Shown here: positions 55,525-64,000 of the stretch, one piece after another
Position numbering within the stretch: the stretch's first letter is position 1
How the letters are laid out: each line of letters begins with the position of its first letter
NCBI RefSeq assembly: GCF_009765355.1
Contig: NZ_VTHK01000048.1
Span: forward strand, 1-64,000
Length of the DNA stretch: 64,000 nucleotides
Origin: Amycolatopsis anabasis
GTDB taxonomy: Bacteria; Actinomycetota; Actinomycetes; Mycobacteriales; Pseudonocardiaceae
Direction of reading: 5' to 3'
The notes under the pieces: generated by a model
Database searches by the model: none
The model's input: the letters and a program-made list of their open reading frames with translations, nothing else
What the model was told of the DNA's origin: nothing
Translations under genes and position numbers: made by a program

Positions 55525-56805
55525 TTAACCCAGGTCCCCTCCGGTGTCGGCCGTAATCGCGGGCACCCGGGCGCTGATCACGGTCCCGTCGCCCGGCGCG
55601 CTCTCCACGGTGAGCGTGCCCGCGACGCGGTGCACGCGCTGCTTCATGGCCTGCAGGCCGAAGCCGTTGCCGTGCTCGTGCGGCGCGGCCGGGCCGTCCG
55701 GGGTGAACCCGACGCCGTCGTCCCGGACGTCCAGCAGCACCAGATCGTCCAGATAGGACAGTGTGAGGTCGATGGTGGTGGCCCGCGCGTGCTTGCCCGC
55801 GTTGGCCAGGGATTCCTGCGCGACCCGGAACAGCGCCACCTCCAGTTCGGGCAGCAGCGGACGGACCTCGCCGGTGGTGTGCACCCGCACCGGCACCCCG
55901 GATCCCGCCGACCAGGTGCGGCCCAGTTCGGCGAGCGCGTCCGGGAGCCGGGACTCGGCGAGCGGTTCCGGTCGCAGCGCCTCGACCGATCGCCGGGCCT
56001 CGCGCAGGCTGTCCCGCGCCAGCGTCCGGACCTGGTCCAGGCGGCGCTGCTGCGCCGGATCCCCGCTGACCTGCCCGGCGGCTTCGAGCTGGGTGACGAT
56101 CCCGGTCAGCCCCTGGGCCAGGGTGTCGTGGATCTCGCGGGCCATCCGCTGCCGTTCGTCGAGCACGCCCGCCTCGCGGGCCTGGGTGAGCAGCTGGGCG
56201 TGCAGCCCGGCGTTCTCCTCCAGCGCGCTCTCCAGCTTGGTGTTGGTCTCGGCCAGTTCGTCGTTGGCGCGGCGGCGCCGCTCGCTTTCCCGGCCGAGCG
56301 CCCACGCGGCGTACAGCAGCGGACCGGCCACCGAGACCAGCGACACCCAGACCGGGCTCTCGGTCGAGGTGCCCAGCCCGGTGCGCGCCAGCAGCGGGAC
56401 GATCGCCGTCGCCGCGACCGCGAACACGCTCCACCGCGCGGGGAACAGCGCGAACGCGAACGGGTAGCCGATCGAGGCGAACGCGGTGAACGAGGCGTCG
56501 CGGGTCACCAGGATCGTGCTCAGGACCAGGACGCCGAGGAAGTAGAGCACCGGGAGCGCCGGGTACCGGGCGCGTCGCGGGAGCACCCACAGCATGCCGG
56601 TCACCCACCCCGCGGCCACGGCGGCGACGGCGATCGTGCCGGGCCGGTCCCCGGTGGTCGCGGAGACGACCGTGCAGGTGATCAGGAGCGCCAGCCCGGC
56701 CCCGGCCAGCAGCCTTGCCGCGATCCGCACCGCCCGGGGATCGCGGATCTCCGGGCCCATTCCGGGCAGGAATCCGGCGAGTTCGGCCGTGCGCATCGGG
56801 GTCAC
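55525..56805 (-). CDS. HisKA_3-type sensor histidine kinase
   Basis: A 426-residue membrane kinase of the NarX/DesK class. About five or six transmembrane segments fill residues 25-170. A coiled coil (ERRRRANDELAETNTKLESALEENAGL) connects to the H-box MAREIHDTLAQGL with the phospho-acceptor His, and the ATPase has FRVAQESLANAGKHA and DDGVGF and GFGLQAMKQRV boxes. No response regulator is adjacent, so it is an orphan here. Its GTG start overlaps the stop of the preceding DUF1707 gene (GTGA), implying coupling. Confidence 0.9.
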   Translation of the reverse strand: MTPMRTAELAGFLPGMGPEIRDPRAVRIAARLLAGAGLALLITCTVVSATTGDRPGTIAVAAVAAGWVTGMLWVLPRRARYPALPVLYFLGVLVLSTILVTRDASFTAFASIGYPFAFALFPARWSVFAVAATAIVPLLARTGLGTSTESPVWVSLVSVAGPLLYAAWALGRESERRRRANDELAETNTKLESALEENAGLHAQLLTQAREAGVLDERQRMAREIHDTLAQGLTGIVTQLEAAGQVSGDPAQQRRLDQVRTLARDSLREARRSVEALRPEPLAESRLPDALAELGRTWSAGSGVPVRVHTTGEVRPLLPELEVALFRVAQESLANAGKHARATTIDLTLSYLDDLVLLDVRDDGVGFTPDGPAAPHEHGNGFGLQAMKQRVHRVAGTLTVESAPGDGTVISARVPAITADTGGDLG

Positions 56806-57209
56806 CGGCGGCGACGGCCACCGGAGAGGGCACCGACCACCAGGGCGGCCACCACCGCGAGTCCGGCGACCACCCAGATGTTGCGGACGACCAGGAAGAT
56901 CAGGATGAGCCCGGCGATCGCGGCGATCGGGACCGCGCTGGAGGGCAGGCGGGAGAGCGCGCGCGGCGATCCGGTGTCCCGGGCGGGCCGGGCCGCGGCG
57001 TATTCGGCCAGCACGGCGGGCCGGGGCGCGGGCAGGTCGGCGAAGATCGGGGAGAGGTCGCTGAGCCGCTTGGCGGCGCTGACCTTCGCCGAGCGCGCGC
57101 CGAACTCGTCGATGTCCAGGCGGCCGGTGCGGACGTGCTCGCTGAGCGCGTCCATCGCCTCCTGCCGCTCAGCGTCGCTGAGCCGGAGATCCGGCCGGTC
57201 GGTGCTCAC
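56802..57209 (-). CDS. DUF1707 membrane protein 1
   Basis: A 135-residue protein. Residues 5-55 are DUF1707 (LRLSDAERQEAMDALSEHV, LDIDEFGARSAKVSAAK). Two adjacent hydrophobic segments (about 92-110 and 112-130) form a membrane hairpin ending in RRRR. GTG at 57209. The stop overlaps the kinase start, so it may be an accessory to the sensor kinase. Confidence 0.85.
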   Translation of the reverse strand: MSTDRPDLRLSDAERQEAMDALSEHVRTGRLDIDEFGARSAKVSAAKRLSDLSPIFADLPAPRPAVLAEYAAARPARDTGSPRALSRLPSSAVPIAAIAGLILIFLVVRNIWVVAGLAVVAALVVGALSGGRRRR

Positions 57210-57232
57210 GGGCTTGATCCTACGGCCGTGTT

Positions 57233-57805
57233 CTAGTGCCACCGGCCGCGATAGTGGTTCCGCAGCTCCCGCCGATGCGCGCGCAGGTTGTCGTGCAGCT
57301 CGCGGTGGTGTTCGCGCACGGCCTCCCGCACTTCGCGGTGATGCTCCCGGATCTGCCGGTGCCGGTCCTGGATTTCCCGGTCGCGGTGCTTCCAGTCCTT
57401 GCCCCACAGGGCGCTGCCGGCCGCGGCGATGGCGGCGGGCATCAGGAACCACAGCCAGGTGCCGGTGACGAAGAACAGCACCACGCCGAGGACCGCGGAC
57501 AGCGGCACCGCGGCCGCGGCCAGGCGCTGCACGAGCGGGCGGTCCGACCATTCCGCGGGTGCGGGCGGGGCGGCCGGGGCCTTCGGTTCCTCGGGGTCCG
57601 CTTCCAGGCGCGGATGCGGTTGCGGGAGGTCGGCGAAGACCTCGGCGAGCTCGCCCCGGGTCTTCACCGCGGTGATCTTCGCCGAACGCTCGCCGTACTC
57701 GTCGAGGCTGATCCGGCCGGCGCTCATGTGCTCGCCCAGCGCCTGCAACGCGGACTCACGGTCCGCGTCGCTGATCCGCAGCTGGGATGCGGGAACCTCG
57801 CTCAC
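57233..57805 (-). CDS. DUF1707 membrane protein 2 with His/Arg-rich tail
   Basis: A 190-residue protein. The N-terminus is DUF1707 (LRISDADRESALQALGEHM, ISLDEYGERSAKITAVK). Two hydrophobic segments lie at about 93-130. The last 50 residues are an unusual repeating helix rich in His, Arg and Glu (REIQDRHRQIREHHREVREAV), with about ten His. That tail could bind metal or acidic lipids or pair as a coiled coil. First gene of the operon; GTG start. Confidence 0.85.
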   Translation of the reverse strand: MSEVPASQLRISDADRESALQALGEHMSAGRISLDEYGERSAKITAVKTRGELAEVFADLPQPHPRLEADPEEPKAPAAPPAPAEWSDRPLVQRLAAAAVPLSAVLGVVLFFVTGTWLWFLMPAAIAAAGSALWGKDWKHRDREIQDRHRQIREHHREVREAVREHHRELHDNLRAHRRELRNHYRGRWH

Positions 57806-57858
57806 GTTTCAATGGTAAAGCGCGCCCGCCCCGGCGAGCCGTGACATTCGGCCGGAAT

Positions 57859-59658
57859 TCAGTCCTTGATCTCCAGCAGCACCGTGCCCTGGGTGACCGC
57901 GCTGCCGACCTCGACCGAAAGCCCGGTGATCGTACCCGCTTTGTGCGCGGTGACCGGGTTTTCCATCTTCATGGCCTCCAGCACCACGATCAGCTCGCCC
58001 GCCTCGACCTGCTGGCCCTCCTCGACGGCGACCTTGACGATCGTGCCCTGCATCGGCGCGGCCACCGCGTCGCCGCTCGCCGCGGCCTTGGCGCCGCCGC
58101 CCCGCTTGCGCGGTTTGGCCTTCGCCGCCGTGCCGCCGGCGCCGTTGCCGCCGCCGAGCGCGAGCCCGCCGGGCAGCGAGACCTCGAGCCGGCGCCCGCC
58201 GACCTCGACGACCACGTTCTGCCGCGGCTCGGGCTCCGCCGCGGGCTCACCCGGGGCGGTGAACGGCTCGATCTTGTTGTCGAACTCGGTCTCGATCCAG
58301 CGGGTGTGCACGTCGAACGACTCGCCGTCGCCGATGAACGCGGGGTGGTTGACGATCTCGCGGTGGAACGGGATCACCGTGGCCAGGCCCTCGGCGACCA
58401 GTTCGCCGAGCGCGCGGCGGCTGCGTTCCAGCGCGTTCTCCCGGTCCGAACCGGTGACGATCAGCTTGGCCAGCATGGAGTCGAACTGGCCGCCGATCAC
58501 GCTGCCGGTCTCGACCCCGGAGTCGACGCGCACGCCCGGCCCGCTCGGCGCGACGAACCGGGTCACCGTGCCGGGCGCGGGCAGGAAGTTGCGGCCGGCG
58601 TCCTCGCCGTTGATCCGGAACTCGATCGAGTGGCCGCGCGGTTCCGGGTCCTCGGTGAAGCGGAGCCGCTCGCCGCGCGCGATCCGGAACATCTCGCGGA
58701 CCAGGTCGAGGCCGGTGGTCTCCTCGGACACCGGGTGCTCGACCTGCAACCGGGTGTTGACCTCGAGGAAGGAGATCGTGCCGTCCACCGCGACCAGGTA
58801 CTCGACCGTGCCCGCGCCGTGGTAGCCGGCCTCCTTGCAGATGGCCTTCGCGGACTCGTGGATCCGGGCGCGCTGGTCGTCGGTGAGGAACGGCGCGGGC
58901 GCCTCCTCGACCAGCTTCTGGTGCCGCCGCTGCAGCGAGCAGTCGCGGGTGCCGACCACGATCACGTTGCCGTGCATATCGGCCAGCACCTGCGCCTCGA
59001 CGTGCCGCGGCTTGTCCAGGTAGCGCTCGACGAAACATTCGCCGCGGCCGAAGGCGGCCACCGCCTCGCGGGTCGCGGACTCGAACAGCTCCGGGATCTC
59101 CTCCTTGGTGCGGGCGACCTTCAGCCCGCGCCCGCCGCCGCCGAAGGCCGCCTTGATGGCGACCGGGAGCCCGTGCTCGTCGGCGAACTTGACGATCTCC
59201 TCGGCGGTTTCCACCGGGTCCTTGGTGCCCGGGACCAGCGGGGCGCCCGCCTTCATCGCGATGTGCCGCGCGGTCACCTTGTCCCCGAGATCGCGGATGG
59301 CCTGCGGGCTCGGCCCGATCCAGGTCAGCCCGGCGTCCAGCACGGCCTGGGCGAAGTCCGCATTCTCGGAGAGGAAGCCGTAGCCGGGGTGCACGGCGTC
59401 GGCGCCCGAGCGCTTGGCGACGTCGAGCAGCTTGTCGAACACCAGGTAGCTCTCGGCGGCGGTGGTGCCGCCCAGCGCGAACGCCTCGTCGGCGAGCCGG
59501 ACGTGCGGCGCGTCGCGGTCCGGGTCGGCGTACACCGCGACGCTGGTCAGCCCGGCGTCCTTGGCCGCTCTGATCACCCGTACCGCGATTTCCCCGCGGT
59601 TCGCGACGAGCACCTTGGTGACCGGTCCACCCTGGGCCGCGCTGTCCTGCTCGGGCAC
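57859..59658 (-). CDS. Acetyl/propionyl-CoA carboxylase alpha subunit (biotin carboxylase + BCCP)
   Basis: A 599-residue AccA3-type protein. The biotin carboxylase part begins KVLVANRGEIAVRVIRAA, has the ATP-grasp Gly-rich loop AAFGGGGRGLKVA near residue 170 and the EVNTRLQVEHPVSE segment near 285. A Gly/Ala/Lys linker leads to the biotinyl domain with the biotin site EAMKMEN near residue 562. It pairs with carboxyltransferase beta chains encoded elsewhere to make malonyl- or methylmalonyl-CoA; the latter is the MutAB substrate. AGGAGG precedes the GTG at 59658. Confidence 0.95.
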   Translation of the reverse strand: MPEQDSAAQGGPVTKVLVANRGEIAVRVIRAAKDAGLTSVAVYADPDRDAPHVRLADEAFALGGTTAAESYLVFDKLLDVAKRSGADAVHPGYGFLSENADFAQAVLDAGLTWIGPSPQAIRDLGDKVTARHIAMKAGAPLVPGTKDPVETAEEIVKFADEHGLPVAIKAAFGGGGRGLKVARTKEEIPELFESATREAVAAFGRGECFVERYLDKPRHVEAQVLADMHGNVIVVGTRDCSLQRRHQKLVEEAPAPFLTDDQRARIHESAKAICKEAGYHGAGTVEYLVAVDGTISFLEVNTRLQVEHPVSEETTGLDLVREMFRIARGERLRFTEDPEPRGHSIEFRINGEDAGRNFLPAPGTVTRFVAPSGPGVRVDSGVETGSVIGGQFDSMLAKLIVTGSDRENALERSRRALGELVAEGLATVIPFHREIVNHPAFIGDGESFDVHTRWIETEFDNKIEPFTAPGEPAAEPEPRQNVVVEVGGRRLEVSLPGGLALGGGNGAGGTAAKAKPRKRGGGAKAAASGDAVAAPMQGTIVKVAVEEGQQVEAGELIVVLEAMKMENPVTAHKAGTITGLSVEVGSAVTQGTVLLEIKD

Positions 59659-59787
59659 GCCCTACCTCCTGCTGTCGTAAGACTTCCGGCCCCGTCGCGC
59701 GTCGCCCGACGCGCAGGTGGGGACTCGCAGCAGTTTACGGTTACTCGGCAGTTCCCGTGGTGAGAGGCGGCTCACCCTGAGCGGATT

Positions 59788-60063
59788 TCACGCGGGCTGG
59801 TGCCGGAGATGTTCCGGAAGGTCGTAATCGAGGTAGATCACGTCATAGGGCTGCGCCGCGTAGAGGGCGGGGAGGTGTTCGGTGTCCACCAGGGCCCACG
59901 GCTGGTGGTCGCCGCAGCACTTGACCAGCCGGTCCAGCGCCGAATAGGCGAGCAGCGCCTTGCGGCCGTCGTCGAGCTGGCGCAGTTCGACGGCGTTCTC
60001 GGAGTTCCGCGGGTGCGCCGCGGTCGGCAGGTAGACGACGGGCGGCAGGTTCGGATTCGTCAC
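59788..60063 (-). CDS. SAV_915-like small protein
   Basis: A 91-residue protein with the pattern PPVVYLPTAAHP, VELRQLDDGRKALLAYSALDRLVKCCGDHQPWALV and a final PYDVIYLDYDLPEHLR. This matches my recollection of the SAV_915 family, small actinobacterial proteins of unknown function with an SseB-like fold. It is divergent from the secreted protein gene at 60153. Confidence 0.75.
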   Translation of the reverse strand: MTNPNLPPVVYLPTAAHPRNSENAVELRQLDDGRKALLAYSALDRLVKCCGDHQPWALVDTEHLPALYAAQPYDVIYLDYDLPEHLRHQPA

Positions 60064-60152
60064 GCGAACAACATAAACGTGTGCTCTCCGTAGATCTCAG
60101 GGGGAATCGCTTACGCTCGGCAGCGACAACCCGGGTGCGGAGAGGAGGCGCC

Positions 60153-60860
60153 TTGGCCGGTAGCGGTCCACCCCGTTCGGCCGTGGTCACGGCCGTGGTC
60201 GCCGTGCTGGTGACGGCCGGCGCGCTGGTCACCGTGGCGCTGCTGCGCCCGCGGGCGGAGGATTCGTCGGCGGCGGAGCCGAACTCGGCCCCGGCCGCGA
60301 GCGCGCCCGCCCAGGAGTGCGGTGACGCTCCGTGTCAGGTGCTGGCCACGCAGAACGTCAACGGGACGACCGTGGAACTGCTCGCCGGCGCCGACGGCAA
60401 CGACGGCCGGTTCCGGGCGTACGGGCCGAACTCGCACGTGGTGATCGAGACCAAGACGACCGCGCTGGGGGCGCGGCTGAACCAGAACTCGCTGCAGTGC
60501 GTCGCCGGGCCGGTGTCGGCGTGCCTGGTGCGCGGGCTGAACGACGGCGGGATGCTCGGCGAGGTGCTGGTGTCGCGGGACAACGACTGGCGGTCCCCGG
60601 AGAAGCCGTATTTCTCCGACGCGGGCGGGCTGGTGCTGGACCCGGTGGCCGGCGCGGCCCCGGACGTCGTGGTGGTCAAGCACCAGTGCCCGAGCGGCGG
60701 CGAGACGAAGTGCCAGTCGCGGCCGGTCTACGCGGAGGTGTTCGACCTCGCCGGCGAGCAACTGGGCTGCACGCGGGACTACACGTCCCCGTCCCAGCTC
60801 CGCGGCTGGCCGGCGATCAACCTGGTGCAATCCGACCTCCGGGCCTGCCCCGGCTCCTGA
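60153..60860 (+). CDS. Membrane-anchored Cys-containing hypothetical protein
   Basis: A 235-residue exported protein. One hydrophobic helix (AVVTAVVAVLVTAGALVTVALL) near residues 9-31 anchors it; the outside part has at least eight Cys, with CGDAPC near 65 and KHQCPSGGETKC near 185, suggesting disulfides. The start is taken as TTG 60153 because GAGGAGG lies 6 nt upstream. Function unknown. Confidence 0.75.
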   Translation: MAGSGPPRSAVVTAVVAVLVTAGALVTVALLRPRAEDSSAAEPNSAPAASAPAQECGDAPCQVLATQNVNGTTVELLAGADGNDGRFRAYGPNSHVVIETKTTALGARLNQNSLQCVAGPVSACLVRGLNDGGMLGEVLVSRDNDWRSPEKPYFSDAGGLVLDPVAGAAPDVVVVKHQCPSGGETKCQSRPVYAEVFDLAGEQLGCTRDYTSPSQLRGWPAINLVQSDLRACPGS

Positions 60861-60876
60861 GGCTGCGGGGGCCGTG

Positions 60877-60942
60877 GGGGGCGTGAGTGTTCTGACCGGT
60901 TAGAACCGGCCTGCCCACTCACGACCCCCCAGCACTCGGTCA
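60877..60942. repeat. Palindrome family A, fifth copy
   Basis: GGCGTGAGTGTTCTGACCGG pairs imperfectly with the CCGGCCTGCCCACTCACGACC side and is followed by the AGCACTCGGT tail, as in the other copies. It follows the 60.15-kb gene. Confidence 0.65.
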
Positions 60943-60952
60943 CCAAAAAATA

Positions 60953-61031
60953 GCGGGGGACCTTTACTCCGGTTGAGCCGTAGTAAAGGTCCCCCGCTGC
61001 CGTTGAACCGGAGCGAAGGTCCCTTCCTGCC
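60953..61031. repeat. Repeat family C, second copy
   Basis: GGGGGACCTTTACT pairs with AGTAAAGGTCCCCC, and a second stem TTGAACCGGAGCG follows. In reverse complement it matches 48906-48987 almost base for base. It separates the convergent 60.15-kb and symporter genes as a bidirectional terminator. Confidence 0.85.
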
Positions 61032-61049
61032 GGTTTTGCCGCCCCGCGG

Positions 61050-62390
61050 TCAGGCGATGGCGGGGCGGCTGCCGGTGTCGGTGAGCAGCGGCGGGGTGCT
61101 CGGCGTGTGCAGCACCTCGTCGTCGAGCAGGCCCTCGCCGCGGGCGACGATCGTGGGCACCACGATCTGCCCGGCCACGTTGGTCGCGGTGCGCATCATG
61201 TCCATGATCGGGTTCACCGAGTAGATCAGCGCGATGCCCAGCGCCACCTGCTGCGGGTTGAGCCCGATGAACGACGTGGTCAGCGTCAGCGCGGTCAGCC
61301 AGCCGGTCGTCCCGGCGGTGGCCAGCGCGCCCAGCACGGCGACCACGACGATCCCGAGGTACTGCCCCAAGCTCAGCGACACCCCGGAGATGTTCGCGAT
61401 GAAGATCGCGCCGATCGCCGGGAACACCGCCGCGCAACCGTCCATTTTGGTCGCGCTGGCCAGCGGCGTCGCGAAGCCCGCGTAGGCCGGGTCGACGCCG
61501 AGGTTCACCGTGGACTGCCGGGTCAGCGGCAGCGTGGCGCCCGAGGACTGGGACACGAACGCGAACTGGATCGCGGTCCACGCCTTGCCGAAGAACCTCA
61601 GCGGGCTGACCTTCGCGAAGAAGCGCAGCAGGATCGGGTAGACCACGAACAGCACCAGCAGGCTGCCGACGTACACCGCGACCGTGAGCGACAGCAGCGG
61701 CCGGAACAGCGCGTCGCCGTAGTTCGCGACCGCGGCGCCGATCAGGCCCACGATGCCGATCGGGGCCAGCCGGACGATCCAGCCGAGGTAGCGCTGGATG
61801 ATCTCGAACACGCTGGTGGTGAAGTCGACGAACGGCTTCGCGCGGTCACCCAGGCTGTACGCGGCCGCGCCGATGATCACGGCGAGGAAGAGCACCTGCA
61901 GCGTCTCGCCCTCGGTGAAGGCGGTGAAGAAGTTCTTCGGCACGATCCCGTCGATGAAGGCGCTCCACGATCCCCAGTGGTCGGCGCTCTTCGCGGCCTT
62001 GTCCGCGTTCTTCGCGGTCGCCGCCACACCCTCGCCGAGCCCGCCGCTGCCCGGGTTGAACAGCTTGCCCACCGCGATCCCGATCAGCACCGCGATGAAC
62101 GAGGTGATCCCGAACCACAGGACGGTCTTCCCGCCCAGGCGCGCGGCGGTCTTGCCACCGCCGAGGTTCCGCAGGCTGTTGATGCCGACCACGATCGCGG
62201 TGAAGACCAGCGGGATCACCGCGATCTGCAGCAGCGTGGTGAACACGGTCCCGATGCGGGAAAGGGTCTCGGTGAGCCATTCCGTCTTGGTGCTCCGCGC
62301 GAGGACGCCCAGCAGGGCGCCGACCACGAGCGAACCGATGACCGCGGTCGCGAAGACCTTGGGTTTGGCGTAGGTCCGTAGGAAAGACAC
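61050..62390 (-). CDS. Dicarboxylate/amino acid:cation symporter (DAACS)
   Basis: A 446-residue transporter of the GltP/DctA family with eight membrane helices and two re-entrant loops. The first loop has the Ser-rich SQSSGATLPLT and the binding site includes PLASATKMDGCAAVF and the NPIMDMMRTATNVAGQ segment. It takes up dicarboxylates or acidic amino acids with H+ or Na+. GTG at 62390; last 40 residues are a hydrophilic tail. Single gene. Confidence 0.92.
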   Translation of the reverse strand: MSFLRTYAKPKVFATAVIGSLVVGALLGVLARSTKTEWLTETLSRIGTVFTTLLQIAVIPLVFTAIVVGINSLRNLGGGKTAARLGGKTVLWFGITSFIAVLIGIAVGKLFNPGSGGLGEGVAATAKNADKAAKSADHWGSWSAFIDGIVPKNFFTAFTEGETLQVLFLAVIIGAAAYSLGDRAKPFVDFTTSVFEIIQRYLGWIVRLAPIGIVGLIGAAVANYGDALFRPLLSLTVAVYVGSLLVLFVVYPILLRFFAKVSPLRFFGKAWTAIQFAFVSQSSGATLPLTRQSTVNLGVDPAYAGFATPLASATKMDGCAAVFPAIGAIFIANISGVSLSLGQYLGIVVVAVLGALATAGTTGWLTALTLTTSFIGLNPQQVALGIALIYSVNPIMDMMRTATNVAGQIVVPTIVARGEGLLDDEVLHTPSTPPLLTDTGSRPAIA

Positions 62391-62514
62391 GTGTGCTCCG
62401 GGTGCGTGTTAGCGACTGGTGTGCCGCGCGTTGTCAACGCCAGGCAGCGCCAGACTCTTCCGGATCACCCGATCGTGTGGGACGTCTCTCAGGATGTGGG
62501 ACGTTGGTCCAAAC

Positions 62515-63135
62515 CTATTGGCGCCAGAGGTCGACCACGCTCACGCCGACTTCGGCGAGCAGCTTCCGGGTCAGCGGCAGGCTGATCCCGATCACGCTCG
62601 ACGGATCGCCGTCCACCCCTTCGACGAACCAGCCGCCGAGCCCGTCCAGGGTGAAGCCCCCGGCGACGGCCAGGGGCTCGCCGCTCGCGACGTACGCGTC
62701 CACTTCCTCCGGGGTCGGGGCGGCGAACCGCACGGTGGTGCCCTGGGTGCCGGTGGCCTGCTCGGTCCGGCGGCCGTCCTCGATGCGCACCACCGCGTGC
62801 CCGGTGAGCAGCTCGCCGGTGCGCCCGGCCATCGCGGACCAGCGGTCGCGCGCGGTGGCCGGGTCGCCGGGCTTGCCGACCAGTTCGCCGCCGATCGAGA
62901 GCATCGAATCGCAGCCGACCACGACCGCGTCGGTGTGCGTGGTGGTCACCGTCTCCGCGACGGCCGCCGCCTTCGCCCGCGCCAGCGCGGTCACCGTATC
63001 GATGTGCGAGGCGTCGCCCAGGCCCGCGATGATCGCGTCCTCGTCCACGCCGGACACGACGACGCTGGGATCGATCCCGGCGGCGCGCAGCACACCGAGG
63101 CGGGCGGGGGAGGCCGAAGCGAGCACGAAACGCAC
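62515..63135 (-). CDS. maf: Maf nucleoside triphosphate pyrophosphatase
   Basis: A 206-residue Maf/HAM1-like house-cleaning enzyme that hydrolyses modified or excess NTPs to monophosphates. The N-terminal signature is VLASASPARLGVLRAAG, the metal-binding region contains VVGCDSML and GKPGD, and GGFTLDGLGGWFVEGVDGDPSSVIGI is the conserved C-terminal part. GTG start. In M. tuberculosis a Maf homologue is encoded near accD5; here it is 3 kb from the carboxylase alpha gene. Confidence 0.93.
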   Translation of the reverse strand: MRFVLASASPARLGVLRAAGIDPSVVVSGVDEDAIIAGLGDASHIDTVTALARAKAAAVAETVTTTHTDAVVVGCDSMLSIGGELVGKPGDPATARDRWSAMAGRTGELLTGHAVVRIEDGRRTEQATGTQGTTVRFAAPTPEEVDAYVASGEPLAVAGGFTLDGLGGWFVEGVDGDPSSVIGISLPLTRKLLAEVGVSVVDLWRQ

Positions 63136-63281
63136 GGCCCGGAGCGTAACGGGCGGGCGCGCGGCCGGGCGCCGCTAGGCCGTTCGAGCGGTCTTTCCGG
63201 GCTGAGGTCTGGACCAAAGGCATCCGCGAAGCTACTTTGTTGTCCCTCGCAACATATTGTGCTTCCCTTACGGAGGAACCA

Positions 63282-64000
63282 ATGGCGTCTCGCCTCCGCG
63301 GTCGAAGAGCAACCACGACAATCCTGGCCTGCTTGCTGGCGGCCGGCACCGCGCTCACGCCGCTGTCCGCGGCCGCCGCGCCCGGGCCGATCTACCAGAA
63401 TCCCCGGAAACCGGTCGCCGACCGGGTCGCCGATCTGCTCGGCCGGATGAGCCTCGACGACAAGATCGCCCAGATGGTCCAGGCCGAGCGCAACGCCGCG
63501 ACCCCCGCGCGGGCCGCCGAACTGCGGCTCGGTTCCATCCTGTCCGGGGGAGGCTCCGCGCCGACGCCGAACACCGCCGAATCCTGGGCGGACATGTACG
63601 ACGACTACCAGCGCGCGGCGTTGGCCACCCCGCTCGGCATCCCGACGATCTACGGCGTCGACGCCGTGCACGGGCACAACAACGTCGTCGGCGCCACGAT
63701 CTTCCCGCACAACATCGGCCTCGGCGCGGCCGACGATCCGGCGCTGGCCGAACGGATCGGGCGGGCCACCGCCGAGGAGGTCTCGGCCACCGGGGTCGAC
63801 TGGGACTTCGCGCCGTGCCTGTGCGTGGCGCGCGACGACCGCTGGGGCCGGACCTACGAGTCGTTCGGCGAGATCCCGCGGAACGCGGTCGTGAACAGCA
63901 CGATCATCAACGGGCTCCAGGGAAAGCGCCTCGCCGCGCCCGGTTCGGTCCTCGCGACCGCCAAGCACTTCATCGGTGACGGCGGTACGACCGGCGGCAA
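63282..64000 (+). CDS. GH3 family glycoside hydrolase (5' part, runs off edge)
   Basis: The first 239 codons of a secreted beta-glucosidase-type enzyme. The signal peptide (residues 1-33, ILACLLAAGTALTPLSAAAA) is preceded by the basic RLRGRR. The GH3 N-domain follows: VADLLGRMSLDDKIAQMVQ, GIPTIYGVDAVHGHNNVVGATIFPHNIGLGA, then WDFAPCLCVARDDRWGRTYESFGE and AKHFIGDGG. These are typical of exo-beta-glucanases; the nucleophile Asp lies beyond the window. GGAGG precedes the ATG. Confidence 0.9.
   Translation, partial: MASRLRGRRATTTILACLLAAGTALTPLSAAAAPGPIYQNPRKPVADRVADLLGRMSLDDKIAQMVQAERNAATPARAAELRLGSILSGGGSAPTPNTAESWADMYDDYQRAALATPLGIPTIYGVDAVHGHNNVVGATIFPHNIGLGAADDPALAERIGRATAEEVSATGVDWDFAPCLCVARDDRWGRTYESFGEIPRNAVVNSTIINGLQGKRLAAPGSVLATAKHFIGDGGTTGG

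Overview
The window reads as a chromosomal stretch of a high-GC actinobacterium. Coding sequences have strong third-position GC bias and frequent GTG/TTG starts. The gene set (P450s, DUF1707, DUF397/DUF5753, MutAB-MeaB, an AccA3-type carboxylase subunit, a class F sortase, a SAV_915-like protein) points to Pseudonocardiaceae, most likely Amycolatopsis or a close relative. That assignment is inferred from gene content and remembered homologues, not from a marker gene. No rRNA, tRNA, prophage, transposase or CRISPR array was found.

Layout. 0-10 kb: coiled-coil protein, adenosine deaminase, MFS exporter, GNAT plus a conserved acidic protein, a Ski2-like helicase, a VapBC-like pair and a short Rho paralogue. 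10-15 kb: two cytochromes P450, a 3Fe-4S ferredoxin, an RDD membrane protein and a TetR regulator. 15-20 kb: deoC with a full-length and a truncated aldehyde dehydrogenase, a DUF1707 protein and upp. 19.5-29 kb: accessory genes, including an AbiEi/DUF559-like gene, a secreted glycosidase-like protein, TetR and MerR regulators with tandem aldo-keto reductases, an XRE/DUF397 pair, an unusual HisRS and a Tat-exported D,D-peptidase. 29-37 kb: DUF3800-like protein, MpaB-like oxygenase, phosphosugar mutase, glycosyltransferase, Ser/Thr kinase and purine nucleoside phosphorylase. 37-43 kb: methylmalonyl-CoA mutase (mutA-mutB) with its chaperone meaB. 43-49 kb: M20 amidohydrolase, a second DUF559-like gene, a gamma-glutamylcyclotransferase-like protein, LpdA and a sortase/substrate pair. 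49-53 kb: glycerol module (glpF-glpK divergent from glpD). 53-58 kb: five-gene operon with two DUF1707 proteins, a sensor kinase, a GNAT and an acyl-CoA ligase-like enzyme. 58-64 kb: biotin-dependent carboxylase alpha chain, small hypotheticals, dicarboxylate symporter, Maf and the start of a GH3 glycosidase that runs off the edge.

How it fits together. Nucleoside salvage recurs: adenosine deaminase, PNP, uracil phosphoribosyltransferase, deoxyribose-phosphate aldolase, a phosphosugar mutase and a house-cleaning Maf. Together with the amidohydrolase, the Rv3304-like protein, lpdA, glpD, accA3 and maf, this recalls the Mycobacterium tuberculosis Rv3282-Rv3313c neighbourhood, so the window looks like an old conserved backbone opened by many accessory insertions. 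Propionyl-CoA use is represented by the carboxylase alpha chain and MutAB-MeaB.

The most unusual layer is intergenic. Gene 3' ends carry several families of related palindromes and 21-22-bp modular repeats, recurring at different loci. Two sets bracket the two DUF559/AbiEi-like genes, and one supplies the last codons and stop of a secreted protein.
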